Shown here in pieces: positions 45,111 through 56,975 of a stretch of 64,000 nucleotides of DNA. This DNA is from Saposhnikovia divaricata (lineage: Eukaryota; Streptophyta; Magnoliopsida; Apiales; Apiaceae). The DNA lies in NCBI GenBank assembly GCA_036435485.1, contig CM071599.1, positions 203,831,178 through 203,895,177 of the forward strand, read 5' to 3'. Under the pieces are notes generated by a model. The model saw nothing but the letters and a program-made list of their open reading frames with translations. It ran no database searches and was not told where the DNA came from. The translations under genes were made by a program, and so were the position numbers. The stretch's first letter is position 1. Each line of letters opens with the position of its first letter.

Positions 45111-46660
45111 GAGTACATCATTTTACATATAGGCTAGTAAACAAATGGCTAGGAACCTCTTTTGCTTATGATATAGCAATTCAAGTTCCTATCTTATCTA
45201 TCTCTATTCACACTTCTTCCTACCCAAGTAAATTTAAATGATCACCAAAACAACCACAATAATTAAAACTAAGTCTAAGAAACATTAACCTAATATAATT
45301 TAATATATATTATATACAATATACTTAATAAAATAAAGCAGTTATATATATCTTAACGAAAGGGATCCTCTTTGGTTAGGCACATAAACACTGGGTTTTA
45401 TAAAAAAAATGAATTAATAGTCATATAAAATGACACAAATTCGTCCATTGACTATAGATAACAAACACGAAGATATGGTCCAAAAACCGTCAGAAACGGC
45501 ACACCTACAATGGCACAAGAAAACCATATAAAATGACAAATTTATAAATTAAAACATATATCAATATTGCAAAATGTGAAAATTAAAAGACATTTAAACA
45601 TTAAAAAAGTAACCGACAACTCATTAATCCTTAAATCAATGCTTTTCTAATTACCTCATTAGAAAACATTAAACATGTTATTTTAAAAACCAAAATTAAA
45701 TGTTGTCAATTAACAATAATAAACATAATTTATGAAGATTAAAAGTATGAAAAATTAAAAGGTAAATTATCCCCAAAATCACTACTCTTCCAACCTTTAT
45801 TCATTTTAAAGAATCAAACACATACTGGCTACACACAAAATGAAGAACACGAAGAAACAATAAGAACTCCAATTGGTGCACAATAACAACCAAAACCTGA
45901 AAACATATTTGTCACTATAATTACATAAAGTATTGACTAAACCAGAATATAGCATGTTTTAATTAGAGACCAAAATAAAAAATATGTTGATTAGTTTAAA
46001 CTCTACATTACACTAACCACCAAAATCTGGCGAACCATAAACAATCCCAAAAAACTCTAAAAAATTCAGTTAGCACATGTCTTTATACAATAATCAAAAA
46101 GGAAGTAGAGAAAGAACTTTGTACAAAAGTGGGATATCAAATCTATTTCCTTATCTGATCGAGGACTCATCTGATTTCGACAATTACGAATCAAGTGCTC
46201 CGGCATGGGAAGTGAACGGAGCCGCCACCGTCTACGTAGGTCACGTGACACTCGAGGCCCAAATCAGCTACGTAAAAAGTCCAAATAGTAGAGATAAAAC
46301 TTAAGAACCCTAGCGGGCGGCTAGGCATATCAAGAGCGGAGTTATGATATGTAAGAATCAAATTTAATGGATACAGTATACATGTATCTGTATGTATATA
46401 TGCTTTTAATAGGTGTTAAAATGATTTCAGGGACAAAAGAAAGAAGAGGAGTATAAACTGTGTAGATCCTATATTATTTTCACCTGATGGCCTAAGTCTC
46501 TTTAGAAAGTGAAAATCATTGAAGTAGTCGTAAGTCCATCTTGTGATAGTATTGATCCCGATAGATTGGCCAAGCCCAAAATGGTAACTTCCAAGATAAC
46601 TAAACTAATGAGATAAATAGTTACTTTTTTGACAAAATATTATGCATTTCATTGAAAAGA
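45111..46660. other. AT-rich spacer
   Basis: No gene is supported. A short plus-strand frame at 46077-46304 has no recognisable domain. Confidence 0.4.
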
Positions 46661-46666
46661 CTAGAC

Positions 46667-46996
46667 TCAACCTGGACAAACCCCCAAACTGAAAATACAA
46701 CCTGGCTGAGACACAAATAAACGAGCTAAACAAGTAGCCGCTTTATTTCCATATCGCTTAACATGTAGAATAGAAATATTCTTTGAACTAAAAAAGATTA
46801 CAATGGCTTCCCGAGAAATCCAACCTACAACATACCTAAAGCCAGTAACATCACAGTTGACCTCCACACAATTAATTTCAGTTGTAGTCCAATATTCAGA
46901 AATTTCAGTTGCACTAACTGAAATTGGAGGAACAAATGCTCTCATAATATGAACAGTCTTCTTTTGTGAAAGGTAACCTTTTCCGATTTCTACCAC
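46667..46996 (-). pseudogene. RNase H-like domain fragment (LINE-derived type)
   Basis: The minus-strand frame ends with a region typical of plant reverse-transcriptase-linked RNase H domains: an EVNCDVTG start, then GWISREA, then HVKRYGNKAATCLAR and a closing QPGCIFSLG-like segment. Only about 110 residues are present, and nothing upstream continues the domain, so it is a fragment of a retroelement or of a retrotransposon-derived gene. Catalytic residues after the first D cannot be assigned with confidence. Confidence 0.5.
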
Positions 46997-47049
46997 CGAT
47001 CCAGTCTCGATGCAGGGTTTTCCAGATCCCTAAAACACCAATTATTGAA

Positions 47050-48739
47050 TCATTCTTAAAGTGACAAAATAACAAACCAAAAATACCAAAAACATATCAA
47101 CCATTCCAAAAGTAGGACAAACAAAATACCCTAAAATTGGGGACAACAACAATCCTCATAAAAGAAGAATGATTATTGAAGGAAAAGTAAAACTATGGTG
47201 ATTAGATGAGAGAAAGGAAGATGAAAAAGTGAATGTGTGAGAAGGAAGAAGGCTTAATTGGTGAAGAAATGGGTAGATCTGAATATTATTTAGGCGATTA
47301 GCTAGGGTTGGGGATCGACTCTCATTGAGAGAGTTTCTTAGATAACGTAGATAGATAACTAGGTACTTAATTCCATATAACGAAGAACTATCATTTTTGC
47401 AGAAAAATTAATTCCATATAAACCAATTCCCTGTAAATTCAAGGGTTTTTACCTTCCATGGAACTATATCATAAATTTAGTTATGGCATATCCGAAATAT
47501 GATTTTCCAAATCCAAACGTACCAACCATAATCACTTCAGGGTAAAATGATCTTCCAATGAGTATATTTTCGATGACAAATCGCTCATTTTCGGAGATAA
47601 TTTTAGGACCGCATCGAGACAATTTCAGGGCTGCATCTTAAGATGAACCACTCTATCAGTATCAGATAGATTAATCTATAGCTAATTAACGTTTCTTCAT
47701 CATATTAAGGATTGAGTTCACCTACCATATTGCTCCAAGAACTTGCTATCCTTTTTTAAGGAATTGCATATGCTACTTAAACTAAGAACAGTTTTTTTCC
47801 TACTTAATTCTATATGCACTTCGAAATGATCGGAGTCGTACTTTCTTCTTTTTAATTTCTTACTAATATATTCCAAAAAATCATTTCGATTTTGTTTTAA
47901 TTCGAACTTCATAATTAATTTTATTATCAATATGGTTTTTTCCCTCATAACATCGAGTTTAACTAGGAGAAATAAGAAATTTGGATATACAACACACAAC
48001 GATTGATTTAAACTTAAAAATGTTCAACTTTCATCTTCTCGATCGGATTTCGTCCATCGAATTAAGTTTGTTCGATTGCTCATTTTCTAGTAAATACGAA
48101 CTGACTTTGAAATATACGATATGTAACAAGATTATGGGTTTTTTTATGATTTTAATTGTAAACTAAAATAAAATGCCATCTTTTTCTCCAAATATAGTGC
48201 ATAACCTAATAATAATTTAAAATTCATATTAAACTATTCATTTGTATCAGGCGGCATTTATGGTAATCGAAACAAAGGTAAATAAATATGATCAAACTTT
48301 TAAAAATAATCAACACAATTATATGTCTTTTGCTTTTGATACATTTGGGCTTTTGATTTTTAATGCGGTTGAAATTTCCAAGATAGTACAAAAAGTCATG
48401 AACATGAATAATGACTATGTGTATGAATTAGACCCGAAAATTTTGACACGACATGAAACGATACGAAAATTTGTGTTTGCATTTTCAGTACACGACCCTG
48501 ACTTAGTGGTTGTTTTTGAATTTATAAGACACGACACGAAATACCCAACATTATATATAATATAATATATTATAATATATTATATACATAATATAAATGT
48601 ATAATTGATATTTTCATAAAATTAAAAATATTTCTATTTAATTTTTTTGAAGAATACTATTCATAAAACTAATACAAAAGATCAAGAGTCCAAGACACCG
48701 ATCAAGATATGGGTCAACTTATTAGAATTTAAGGTTAAC
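47050..48739. other. AT-rich spacer with unassigned short frames
   Basis: Frames at 47718-47999 (minus, 93 residues, K and L rich) and 48242-48565 (plus, 107 residues) have no recognised motif, and no promoter or splice structure supports them. They may be chance frames. Confidence 0.35.
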
Positions 48740-48755
48740 ACATAACACAACTGTC

Positions 48756-48999
48756 AGCCAACAACATGTTGGTGCAGTGGTCCGGTCTCCTTTAAAGGAG
48801 GTCGGGGGTTCGACTCCTGCGTGTGCATGAGTTTCTTAGTTTGTATTAAGTTTCCTTTCCGTATTTGTATTTTTGTATTTGTAATGACCGGGGGTCCTTC
48901 GGAAACAGCCTCCCTATTGTATAGGGGCATGGTCTGCGTACAGCTACCCTCCTCAGACACCACTTTGAGTGGTATTATAACTGAGTAAGCTAAGTTTTT
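48756..48999 (+). mobile_element. SINE of the plant Au type, with perfect 16-bp target duplication
   Basis: The head is tRNA-like, with a box A-like TGGTGCAGTGG and a box B GGTTCGACTCC. The body has the hallmark Au-SINE words GGGTCCTTCGGAAACAGCCTC, GGCATGGTCTGCGTACA and CTACCCTCCTCAGAC. ACATAACACAACTGTC occurs at 48740-48755 and again at 49000-49015, a perfect target duplication. It ends in a short T-rich tail. SINEs are transcribed by RNA polymerase III and moved by LINE enzymes. Confidence 0.93.
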
Positions 49000-49015
49000 A
49001 CATAACACAACTGTC

Positions 49016-49423
49016 TCAGTCTGAACTCTCATCTCTATTTCTTACGCAAATATGATATAATTATATATATTTAATATTTTTTGTAAGAAGTTTACTTGAA
49101 AAATTATATATATTTTTTATATTTTTATATATTTATGTTTCATATTTATATTCAATTTTTACACGAAACGAAACATAACATGAAAAGTACATGAACACGA
49201 AAATACATGGATTCTAAATGGGTCATGTTTGAATTTAGCATTTAAGTACACGAAACCTAGGATTTGCAATACAATGAGACGTTGCGATGCAGTTTGTTAA
49301 AGTATCTCAAATGATGTTGGCTAAATTGATTAAATCTATTTTCAATTTTGTTGATTATTTGGAATTTGCTGATTTGTAATGTTTTAGGATTGATTATAGT
49401 TTGAAATTAAAATTAAAATTAAA

Positions 49424-49491
<68 letters not shown>

Positions 49492-50162
49492 GATGTTAAG
49501 TTTCTTTCTCCAGTGATGAGTCATATTAGCACTTGTAAACGATTTAAATATAAATACAAAAATATATAGACAATTGAGGAGAAGAAATTGGTGCAAGAGT
49601 TTTCCTAAAATTTAGAAGAATATATCAATGAAAAATGTACGAACTTTTTTTTTATTCAATTTTTGAATTGATTTTAAAAGGATTCATTAATCTCTCATCT
49701 TTTGGTGTAGCGATATCTTCCTCCTTCTTTTACGGAATGTCGATTCGAATCGTACCTTATCAAAAACCAGATAAGTGTGTATATGTATATAATTATATAT
49801 AAAAAAATGATCCATCAAATCACGAACTCCTAAATTGTAGAATATACGGATAAAAACCCTAATTAGATGTAGGATATATAAAAGAGAAAAGAAAGATACA
49901 TGTGTTTGGAGAAGAAAGTGGACGGGTGATGACATGATATTTGCTACATGAATGTAGACTTTCAATAAATATAACCAATATTGAATGCTTGGCTAAAATT
50001 TTAGGTAAGGGAATGTCTCATTGGAATGATAAATTTTTTACCTATTATCTATATCTTTTAATTTTAATAAATTAATTTAATTTTTAGAAAAGGAATTAAT
50101 TAATTAATTTAATTTTTATGTAATGTCCCGTTGAAGAGGCTCTTATCTGTTTACCTTGTACA
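49016..50162. other. AT-rich spacer
   Basis: No gene was found. It contains the ATT microsatellite and short meaningless frames. Confidence 0.4.
49425..49490. repeat. (ATT)n microsatellite
   Basis: A run of about 22 ATT triplets without interruption. Confidence 0.97.
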
Positions 50163-50170
50163 ACCATAAC

Positions 50171-50856
50171 TAGGGTGTACACGGTTTGGGTTGGGCGGGT
50201 TGGAAGAATTTTTTGACCCAACCCAATTTAATCGAAAAATTTTCAACCCAATCAATTAAAATTAAATTCGTAATCCAATCCAATCGGTTTGGACCGGTTA
50301 TGAATAATTATTAAAAAAAAATTGCATAAAAAATTGTTATCATTTTTGTGATTGCGGAAAGAATGAAAGGTTTCAGCATATGTTTAATACATTTCAGCAT
50401 AACATGATTGCGATAAAAAATTAACATAAGACTTGCATCTCATAGTTTCTATAACAGATAAAATGTTGTTACTTTCTCTTAGTAAGCTTCATGTATTTTA
50501 ATGGTTTGCATGACAAAATACATGAATATACATGACTGGTACAAAGACCTGTTTGCACTACTACTATGCGGTACTGCAGTAGGCACTCTGCTTTCAATCT
50601 TGATATAAATGTAAATGGGGCAATATAATAATGGATCATGGATATAAAAATATTTTATTAAAATTAATTTATTTTTTAATCGGGTTGGGTTGGTTCGGGT
50701 AAAAAAAAATTAAAACCCGTACCCAACCCATTTAAATCGGATTAACGTTTTTTCAATCCAATTATATATCGGTTTTAAAAAAATCGGTTTGGATCGGGTG
50801 AAATAGTGTCGGTTTGGATCGAGTTGGTCGGTTTTATCAACCAGTGTACACCCCTA
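50171..50856. mobile_element. hAT-type non-autonomous transposon (MITE), 686 bp
   Basis: The left end TAGGGTGTACACGGTT and the reverse complement of the right end (TAGGGGTGTACACTGGTT) form terminal inverted repeats. The flanks ACCATAAC (50163-50170) and ACCATAGC (50857-50864) match at 7 of 8, the 8-bp target length of hAT elements. The inside has GGTTGGGTTGG/CGGGTTGG and GGTTTGGAT-type repeats near both ends and no coding frame. Confidence 0.75.
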
Positions 50857-50888
50857 ACCATAGCCTAAACTTTACATTAATTAATTAA

Positions 50889-51163
50889 GGGTTTTATATC
50901 AAAGTAGTCACTCCGTTCGTCAAAAACTATCACTTAACCCACCGTTCTCATCGGCGTCTCAGTTAAACCACTAAACTAAGAAAACTTATCATTTGCCCTC
51001 TATGTATATCACTTAGACCACCATAAATTGTATTATTTTTGTGAATACAGGGGGGCAAATGATATATTTTCTTAGTTTAGTGGTTTAAATGAGACCCCGA
51101 TGAGAACGGTGGGTTAAGTGATAGTTTTTGACGAACGGAATGACCACTTTGATATAAAACCCC
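50889..51163. mobile_element. Foldback MITE of the Mutator (MULE) type, 275 bp
   Basis: Arms 50889-51000 and 51050-51163 are nearly perfect inverted repeats (about 112 bp) around a short AT-rich centre. The element starts GGGTTTTATATC and ends GATATAAAACCCC. A perfect 9-bp duplication ATTAATTAA flanks it (50880-50888 and 51164-51172), the target size of Mutator-like elements. Long terminal inverted repeats also fit that class. Confidence 0.85.
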
Positions 51164-51299
51164 ATTAATTAATTATTATTTATATTAAAAGAAATTCAAA
51201 ACAATTCTGAACAATCCCACTAAAATACATCTCTCTCCAAAAAAAAAATATCCAAACATGGATAATAGGGGTGAGAATCCTCTGTCCCCTTCTCCATGT

Positions 51300-51414
51300 C
51301 CCCTATACAAAATGGGTGCCCTAGCGGGGCCATTGTAAGGAAAATGGAAATAAAAATATTTTATTTCCATTTTCCTTACAATGACCCCGCCAGGACATTC
51401 ATTTTGTATAGGGG
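51300..51414. repeat. 115-bp near-perfect palindrome
   Basis: The left arm CCCCTATACAAAATG to GGAAATAAAA mirrors the right arm TTTTATTTCC to GTATAGGGG, centre near 51357, with only a few mismatches. Weaker inverted similarity continues outward (TCCATGTCCCC against GGGGACATAGA). It could be a small foldback transposon. No target duplication was identified. Confidence 0.85.
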
Positions 51415-51843
51415 ACCCATTCACAAAAGGGGACATAGAGAAGGGAGACAGGATCCGGGCTCGGATAATAGTATAATACAAAAGACCAGTCCGAGAGCAC
51501 CGTTGACTTCACCGCGTTTCCAAATTTGTAACTTGTAAGTATACGTTGTGTATACAGTATACACATATAAGTGGGCACCAACGCTCTTCCTAATGGAACC
51601 CTCTTTCACCTTTTCAATTGATCGGCCATAGATAAACAAAGATAGCCACGAATGTTCTAAAAATAACTAATTAATTCCCCATTTTCAAACACACCCAAAC
51701 AAGTTGCTTCTTTTTTCAAATAATGCTAATAGCCCAAGAACAAGGCCAAGTATATTATTATCAATTTCAATTTCAACACCCTTTACTTGCTTTTTAATTG
51801 CTTTTCTTGAGACCCCTTTTGAGTCTTTTTAGTTGATTTTGAG
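51415..51843. other. Upstream region and leader of the PP1 gene
   Basis: AT-rich, then CT-rich close to the start codon (about 51780-51840), as in plant 5' leaders. No convincing TATA box could be chosen. Confidence 0.4.
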
Positions 51844-54800
51844 ATGGAACCTTTGGGTCTTGATGGTATAATTAATAGATTACTTGAAGTTAGAGGAAAG
51901 CCAGGGAAACAAGTGCAGCTATCTGAGGCTGAAATTAGACAGCTTTGTATTCAATCTAAAGATGTGTTTATGCAACAGCCTAATTTGTTGGAACTTGAAG
52001 CACCCATCAAGATCTGTGGTATTATTTTGTGTTTTTGTTGAGTTAAGTGAAATGGGTTGCTTGAATTTTGGTTCTTGATTGTTGTTTTGATGTGGGCTTT
52101 GCTTGGTTTGTGAATTTTGTATTTGGGTTTTTGAAAATTTGATGTGGGGTTTTGTTGATTTTGTGAATTGAGTGATTTTTGAGTGCTTTGTATCCTGTTT
52201 ACTGTGTGTTGTATGCTCATTATTTAATTTTTGTTGCTGTTATTGATAATGTTTGGTAGAAGATTAGAAGTACTAATTTGAGCTGATGTGGTATGAGTTT
52301 ACTGCTCATTGGAAATCATTTGTGGTATATCGTTGTTTTCATTGAAGACACTTGTATATTTTTAGTTGTTATACAAGATGATGATGGTTGATGGTATGTA
52401 GTATACGTATGCTCTTAAGTGTGGAAATGTATATTGAACAATTACTTGGTTCTTCTTTCTGTTTCTTCTTGTTTTATGGTTGTTTTAGGTCCTTGTAAAG
52501 TATGCAATTCATTGGAGTCAATTTACTGTGTTTTATTTGTTAATGGATTATAATTTATAAGAGGTTAATAATATATGACTGAATTTGCAAGTTCTTTATT
52601 GTTGTGTAGTCAGCCTGTTCTGAAATTCAGGAGAACTGGCAAAAATTTTGTCGGACCAGGTTGATGATTTGGAATTCCAGTATTTCATGTCATATCTTCT
52701 TTGGAATGTTGGGTTACACAGTTACTTGTGTCCATTGCTAAACATGGTTGATAATTTACAATTTAATTTTGCTGGTGTACTTAGTAATCAATGCTTATTA
52801 TGTTTCCGATGATGATGTTGAAGAATCCATTGCCTTAGGTGTATCGAAGAGTTGTTTTCTTTTTAATTGCTAAAAATTTCTGCCGTTATGTTAGATGGGT
52901 CACTTGTAACTTTCTACTCCTGTTAACTCTATGTTTTATGAAGTCCAACATTGGTTTTTGTTCTTTTCTTGTCCTAAATCCCGATGAGAAAGTTTTTAGT
53001 AGCCAAATTATGTAGATACCTTTTACAAAGTTTATAATGGAGTTGGGAGTTTCTCTTAACCAGATCAGTACATGTTACATAATCAATTGGTGTTCATATC
53101 TTCCTTGTTAAGTAGTGTGGACTTGGAAGCATGGTACCAAATTTCATTTGTTTTTCTATATGTGGCATAATAATAATTGCTTATTATCTAACATGTGACA
53201 GAAATGTTTCTTTATTAAGTGATAGAAATGTCTGACATTTTGCAGGAATGGATAAACATGTAACTTTTTACATTTTTTCTTATAGCTCTATATTAGCAGG
53301 GTATGGAATAATAAGTCCGTATGCTATCAGTTTTTGTTTTATTGTTATAAATTTTTGAACAACCAATTAGCTGCTAGTTCAGTTTGTTACTAGGGATTTC
53401 CCCTTTTGCTGGAGAGCTCGAGTCCTTCCTTAAAATATACATTAACTTGTAAACCCCTGCTAGAGGCATTAAATGATGTACTCTGTTAAAAGAATTATCT
53501 TGTAGCTCGTATGACCTTTCCTCGTATGTTTTCATCCTAGGCTATATCCCTCTTCCTAGCCATATATAATTGGGGAGGTTTTATTTAATATTATGTTATT
53601 TATGAAGGAAACCTGTTTTGTGTTTTGTATGATATCATGTTTTACCCGAGTAACTAACTATATGCAGTCAAGTCAGTCACTAGGCTGTACATCTATCTTT
53701 GCTGATGGTTAAGTGCACTACATGGAAACATGAAACATTTTTCATTATATTTTATTTGGGTCATTTACATATTTTTCGTGTATACGTATGCCTAACACTA
53801 TGTAAACCTGACATGTATTTTTAATCCTTAAATACTGTTATTAACAGTGATTAATGTCTGGTTTTTGATGGACATAGTACGGAAATATATCATCTTTATC
53901 AGAATCTTCAAACGTGTATTATATTAATACATTGTACTCTGAATTTGTCAGGAGATATTCATGGTCAGTATTCTGATTTACTAAGGCTCTTTGAGTATGG
54001 TGGTTTACCTCCTAATTCCAATTACTTATTTTTGGGGGATTATGTTGATCGTGGGAAGCAAAGTCTGGAGACAATATGCCTTCTCCTTGCATTTAAGATA
54101 AAGTATCCAGAGAACTTTTTCCTGTTGAGAGGCAACCATGAATGCGCCTCTGTTAACCGAATTTATGGATTCTATGATGAGTGTAAGCGTAGGTTTAATG
54201 TGAGGCTCTGGAAAGTATTTACGGATTGTTTTAACTGCTTACCCGTGGCAGCTCTCATTGATGAAAAAATACTATGTATGCATGGGGGTCTCTCTCCGGA
54301 CTTGACTCATTTGGATCAAATCAGGAACTTAAAGAGGCCAACTGATGTTCCAGAAAGTGGTCTTCTCTGTGATCTACTCTGGTCAGACCCTAGTAAAGAT
54401 GTTAAAGGGTGGGGAATGAATGATAGGGGAGTTTCCTTTACCTTTGGAGCTGATACGGTGACAGAATTTCTTCAGAAGCTGGATCTTGACCTTATATGTC
54501 GTGCTCACCAGGTTTATATTTGTTTCTTCCCTTTATATATGTATGTTACTGTAAACAATAATCTCGGTTTCTCTAACATTATCTCTTTTTTTTTGATTAA
54601 GTCTAACATTATCTCTTGTTTGCAGGTTGTGGAAGATGGATACGAGTTTTTTGCTGATAGACAACTTGTAACTATATTTTCAGCTCCAAATTATTGTGGA
54701 GAATTCGATAATGCTGGTGCTATGATGAGTGTAGATGAGACATTAATGTGCTCATTCCAAATATTAAAGCCTGCAGAAAAGAAGCCAAAATTTGGGTTTG

Positions 54801-55493
54801 GAAGTACTACAACAACTAAGCAAGGAAGCCCTTTCATTAAAAACAAGGTATTCTTCTCTTACTTTTAAGTAGTTCTGTTTGACAGAGTGTGACAACCTGT
54901 AATTCTCAGTCTCCCGCCTCTGTTGAAATTAGGGCCTATCATGCAAGTATATTATGCGTCTTTAGCCCTTTTGGAGTATCGAGCCCTTTAACCATTAATT
55001 ATGATGCTTTGTGGCACATATGTTCTTCATATAAGTGACTGGTGACACATCTGCTCTTCTACTATACTCTGCTGCATGTGTACATGCTTCGTATGTGGGC
55101 ATTTGCTGTGATTACCTTTATTACTGCTTATGTTATTATTATTTATGCTGGTATGTTACCAAAAGTCTGTATCCTGTGATTTCAAATCCAAACCTCAAAT
55201 TGAATAAAAGTTCTCCTTTTCCTTTATATTTCCTTTTCCTTAACGCTTCTTCTATAGAAGGCATGTTTGTCCCATCCTTGTATGTTGCTAGCATTACTGG
55301 GCAAAGATGGTCAATGATATTTAACTTGTATAAAGATATGTTGCTTCCACTAATGTACTTTCTGTGGGTGCAAAGGTATGATGAAACTGCTGATCTACAT
55401 CAAAGGCTCCTGAAGGATACTGTATGGAGATCTGTGGTGCATAGAGCAAAAGCCTGTTGTTTAAGAAGCCAGAGCTTTCTTGGTACAAGATGA
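51844..55493 (+). CDS. Serine/threonine protein phosphatase PP1 catalytic subunit (TOPP type), 325 aa, four coding exons
   Basis: PP1 removes phosphate from serine and threonine in many plant proteins, in nucleus and cytosol, with partners that choose the target. Coding exons 51844-52018, 53952-54511, 54626-54847 and 55473-55493 join to an open frame of 978 bases. All introns are GT-AG and the phases fit. The metal-binding motifs are complete: GDIHGQ at residues 59-64 (D60, H62), GDYVDRG at 87-93 (D88), GNHE at 119-122 (N120, H121), and further on an ICRAHQ motif and SAPNYCGEFDNAGAMM. The N-terminus (MEPLGLDGIINRLLEVRG) and the final SFLGTR are typical of plant TOPPs. The last exon encodes only six residues and the stop. 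Intron 1 is 1.9 kb. An AATAAA lies at 55767. The gene converges with CRY2. Confidence 0.93.
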
Positions 55494-55766
55494 TCAAATC
55501 ATTGGAAGCACTCCTTGGCAAATAGAACGTGTAGCACAAACCTCCTAATGCTAGATAAAGCAGGAGGGTCTAAATTAACATTTTGTTTTGCAATGTAAAA
55601 AGCAAATTGCTTTGGCAAGGGACCAAAAATCTACCGCTCTATGACTGCTTGTTTAGTGTGGCAAGAAAGTAACACAAATTGCCATGTATCATGCTCATTT
55701 TTTCAGGACGCCCATTCGTCAAGGAAATGGCAAGAGGACGCCTCTTAATTGCTGAATTTGCAGAAA

Positions 55767-55772
55767 AATAAA
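55767..55772 (+). terminator. PP1 polyadenylation signal
   Basis: AATAAA lies 274 bases after the PP1 stop, in T/A-rich context. Others could be used. Confidence 0.5.
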
Positions 55773-56570
55773 AGCTAGAAATGACATGTCTTAATTATAG
55801 TGCAGATAAATTGTAGTGATTACCCCTGCCCCTATTGATGACTTGCTAAATGTTGTTCGCAAAGAAAAAGAAGTAAAGGTTGACGTTAGCTTGTCCTGCA
55901 ACCATTCATTGTACTACCAGAGGCTTGAGCAGTTGGATCTGGTCTTGTTTGATCTGGCATTTGTTCTAAGCCAAAAGATATGATACATAGGCAGATGTAA
56001 TGCTAAGTAATAAGATTGAAGTGTACTGTAATTTCAGTCCATAACTAATACAAGTGCAACAGAATGCACTTTGAAGATTACAGGTTTCAATGATAGACGA
56101 AATCCGATAGAATATTGTCAATAATCAATAGGAGGAGACCTTTTAGAGAACTTGCCGACAAGTGCTTCAAAAAGAGTGGAAGAAAATGTCAATAACCTAA
56201 CCGATATCAGGAGGAAGGTTATGCAATCAAAGGAAAGTTATTCTACTACCACCAAGAAGAGCTTGGTGTACAAATCAACAATCAGAGTACCTTGTCCTCT
56301 AGGAGGCCTTTAAACATGTGCAATAACAGTTACATCATCTTGGTCAAAACGTGTATTTCAGGACACGCAAGCCTGTCTGGAGGTCTTCCAGGACCGGCCG
56401 ACCAGTCCCATGGTCAACACCGGCATGTAAATCTTCTCGTCTTTCGTAATTGTTAAAGAGGCCTTCAGGTTTCCCCTTAAAAAAATGTTAGTATTTCCGT
56501 GCTAAGTTATGTAACTATGCAGAACGATGCTGTTTTTTTAGGGAAAAAAAATATGCAGGAAAACCTTCCA
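55773..56570. other. Spacer between convergent PP1 and CRY2 genes
   Basis: No gene is seen. It probably contains the 3' ends of both transcripts. Confidence 0.45.
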
Positions 56571-56571
56571 T

Positions 56572-56577
56572 TTTATT
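56572..56577 (-). terminator. CRY2 polyadenylation signal
   Basis: On the minus strand AATAAA lies about 370 bases beyond the present CRY2 stop. Confidence 0.5.
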
Positions 56578-56923
56578 TTCAGCATGAAACTGTGTATATA
56601 ACACTCCAACTGCAATGATAGACTGGATTGCACAAAGAAGATAGCGAATTAACATACTCCATAGACATAACCTGCTAAGTCTACGGAGAAAACCCTGAGA
56701 AGGTGGGAAATATTTTAGAACTACTTAATCTTACGCATTGTAGGACAAACAGGACCTTTACAGAAACCTCTACTGTGCAAGTTCCAGAAACACGAAATTG
56801 GAGGAAATATGAGCTCCAGTTATTAACAACGGCAGACTACTTACCCTACTTGCTTGCTTGAACTATTCTCTGCATCTATTTCTACATGGCTTTGTTGCTT
56901 CAGATCAGAAGATACTGAACACG

Positions 56924-56975
56924 ATTGTGGGACCGAAAAGGAAGTCATGATTGTGGGACGGAAAAGGAAGTCATG
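56924..56975 (-). repeat. 26-bp tandem duplication at the CRY2 stop codon
   Basis: Units 56924-56949 and 56950-56975 are identical except for one base. The junction makes TCA TGA in the CRY2 frame, so the present stop at 56945-56947 exists only because of the duplication. With one unit the frame stays open to a TAA at 56841-56843. Confidence 0.9.

Noticed and set aside
48766..48830. tRNA gene
   Set aside because: The box A and box B-like sequences belong to a SINE head; the stems of a tRNA do not fold and the SINE body and target duplication explain the sequence.
55035..55472. Separate plus-strand gene before the PP1 last exon
   Set aside because: No motif; the stretch is PP1 intron 3, and only the last 21 bases of the frame match PP1.
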